From the NCBI GenBank assembly GCA_004325065.1, contig PITI01000605.1, positions 1-10,362 on the forward strand: a stretch of DNA of 10,362 nt, in the 5' to 3' direction. Made by a program: the position numbers and the translations under genes. The notes beneath the pieces were generated by a model that worked only from the letters and a program-made list of their open reading frames with translations, ran no database searches and was not told the DNA's origin. Origin of the DNA: Hamiltosporidium magnivora. Taxonomy: Eukaryota > Microsporidia > Dubosqiidae. How positions within the stretch are numbered: position 1 is the stretch's first letter; every line of letters begins with the position of its first letter. Below are positions 9,590 through 10,362 of the stretch, one piece after another.

Positions 9590-9660
9590 AAATTCATGCA
9601 TTTATGATGAATTTAATTCTTCTTATTTCTTACATTTTAATTGGTTTATATTTCAATTTT

Positions 9661-9702
9661 TTTGAAAAATATTATTTTATAATAAAAAAAGACGGTTTAA
9701 AT
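9661..9702 (+). repeat. Decayed partial copy of the NDK 5' coding end (candidate)
   Basis: TTTTATAAT (9675-9683) followed by AGACGGTTTAAA (9690-9701) mirrors TTTTATAAT (9738-9746) and AGACGGTGTAAA (9756-9767) inside NDK. The offsets are 63 and 66 bases, so the copies differ by one lost codon and stay in frame with each other and with NDK. Translated, EKYYFIIKKDGL parallels the NDK start ERTFIMIKPDGV. This looks like a short tandem duplication that has drifted. The matched stretch is short and A+T rich apart from GACGGT, so chance is not excluded. The same DNA also supplies a TATA-like stretch about 45 bases upstream of the NDK ATG. Confidence 0.45.
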
Positions 9703-9718
9703 TCCTTAAACAGAGAAA

Positions 9719-9726
9719 CCCTTTTA
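9719..9726 (+). promoter_or_regulatory. NDK start-proximal CCC motif
   Basis: CCC at 9719-9721 (AGAAACCCTTTTAATGG) lies 5 bases before the ATG at 9727, matching the arrangement at the other two genes. It favours 9727 as the translation start over the in-frame ATGs at 9604 and 9607. A+T-only stretches TTTAAA (9696-9701) and TATAATAAAA (9678-9687) upstream could be TATA-like. Confidence 0.6.
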
Positions 9727-10149
9727 ATGGAAAGAACTTTTATAATGATAAAACCAGACGGTGTAAAAAGAAAAATGATAGGGGAAATATTTAAGAGATT
9801 TGAACAAAAAGGATATAAATTAGAATCAATTAAATCTTTGGTTCCTGGTGTAGAAATAATACGCAAGCATTATAAAGAACATGTAAACAAACCTTTTTAT
9901 AAATCACTTGAAGAATTTATGACAAGTGGTATGGTTATACCGATGGTATGGAGTGGTATTAATATCATTAGTGGTGCACGAAAAATTGCAGGTGCTACTA
10001 ATCCTAATGATGCTGATATTGGTACTATACGAGGTGATTATGCAACAGAAGTTGATAATAATTTAGTTCATACGAGTGACAGTCCTAAGAGTGCAGAAGA
10101 AGAAATTAATACTTGGTTTGATGTTTCAGAATTGAAATCTTCGAATTAA
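9727..10149 (+). CDS. NDK: Nucleoside diphosphate kinase
   Basis: This 140-residue protein transfers the gamma phosphate from one NTP to another NDP through a phosphohistidine and so balances nucleotide pools. In microsporidia, which import host nucleotides, it would redistribute imported phosphate. All key residues are visible in NDK order: K9 in IKPDGV, Y49, R85 and T91 in ARKIAGATNP, R102 in GTIRGDY, N112, and the catalytic H115 in NLVHTSDSPKSAEEEI. The start at 9727 gives the usual family N-terminus (MERTFIMIKPDG) and has a CCC triplet 5 bases upstream. The frame stays open upstream to ATGs at 9604 and 9607, which would add about 41 hydrophobic residues; I regard that as probably untranslated. 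The protein ends soon after the WF motif (WFDVSEL) and lacks the NWIYE-type tail of animal and yeast enzymes, so it is about ten residues short. The stop is TAA. No transit peptide is seen on the short form, so it is probably cytosolic. Confidence 0.95.
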   Translation: MERTFIMIKPDGVKRKMIGEIFKRFEQKGYKLESIKSLVPGVEIIRKHYKEHVNKPFYKSLEEFMTSGMVIPMVWSGINIISGARKIAGATNPNDADIGTIRGDYATEVDNNLVHTSDSPKSAEEEINTWFDVSELKSSN

Positions 10150-10362
10150 AAATATTTAATTTTACTGTTTTTTTGTATATTTTAACTAAATTTATAATTT
10201 TTTATTTAGAATTCGTTTTTTTTATTTATTTTTTGAATATTTTTTTTTGGTTTTCTAATATTGATTTAGTAAAATGATTTATTTGTTTTAAAAATTATTT
10301 TTTAAATATTTGTATTTCTAAGCAATTTTAAATTGTTTGTTTATGAATTCTTTTTTTTTTTT
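10150..10362. other. A+T-rich 3' flank of NDK ending in a T run
   Basis: No gene is seen in these 213 bases. The stretch is almost entirely T and A, with several T runs, and the window ends in twelve T bases (10351-10362). An AATTAAA overlaps the NDK stop codon and could be a weak 3'-processing signal. The terminal T run may mark a low-complexity boundary or simply the end of an assembled piece. Confidence 0.5.

Noticed and set aside
9710..9716. ACAGAGA heptamer as in U6 snRNA
   Set aside because: The surrounding bases do not match the rest of the U6 core, and the site directly precedes the NDK start.

Overview
The window looks like part of a microsporidian nuclear genome. It is very A+T rich. 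Its three protein genes are eukaryotic in type (MCM2, cytosolic ribosomal protein uS5/RPS2, nucleoside diphosphate kinase), compact and intronless. Each has a CCC triplet a few bases upstream of its start codon, the start-proximal signal described for microsporidia. Long intergenic stretches and minisatellites suggest an expanded, A+T-rich lineage (Nosema/Vairimorpha-like or similar) rather than an ultracompact one. Genus is not determinable by eye. All three genes read through with the standard code and end in TAA.

Layout: 1-3613 holds no gene I can support. About 1-2950 is roughly 23-37% G+C in the lines I counted, then a much poorer flank (about 7-18%) leads into the 3' end of MCM2. MCM2 lies on the minus strand (3614-6067). 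6076-7382 is a second gene-free stretch. 7383-7836 is a degenerate tandem array of about 67-79 bp units, ending about 80 bp before RPS2 (plus strand, 7915-8691). 8692-9243 is A+T-rich spacer. 9244-9589 is a second tandem array built from two 37-bp unit types in mixed order. It is followed by a short decayed look-alike of the NDK start and then NDK itself (plus strand, 9727-10149). The last 213 bp is A+T-rich 3' flank ending in a T run.

The genes are housekeeping and not an operon: MCM2 is a subunit of the replicative helicase, RPS2 a small-subunit ribosomal protein, and NDK balances NTP/dNTP pools, which matters in parasites that import host nucleotides. MCM2 and RPS2 are divergent across about 1.85 kb; NDK follows RPS2 in the same direction after about 1 kb. 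I found no tRNA, rRNA, CRISPR, intact transposon or clearly new multi-gene system. The most unusual features are the two-variant minisatellites just upstream of RPS2 and NDK, and the apparent in-frame partial duplication of the NDK start.
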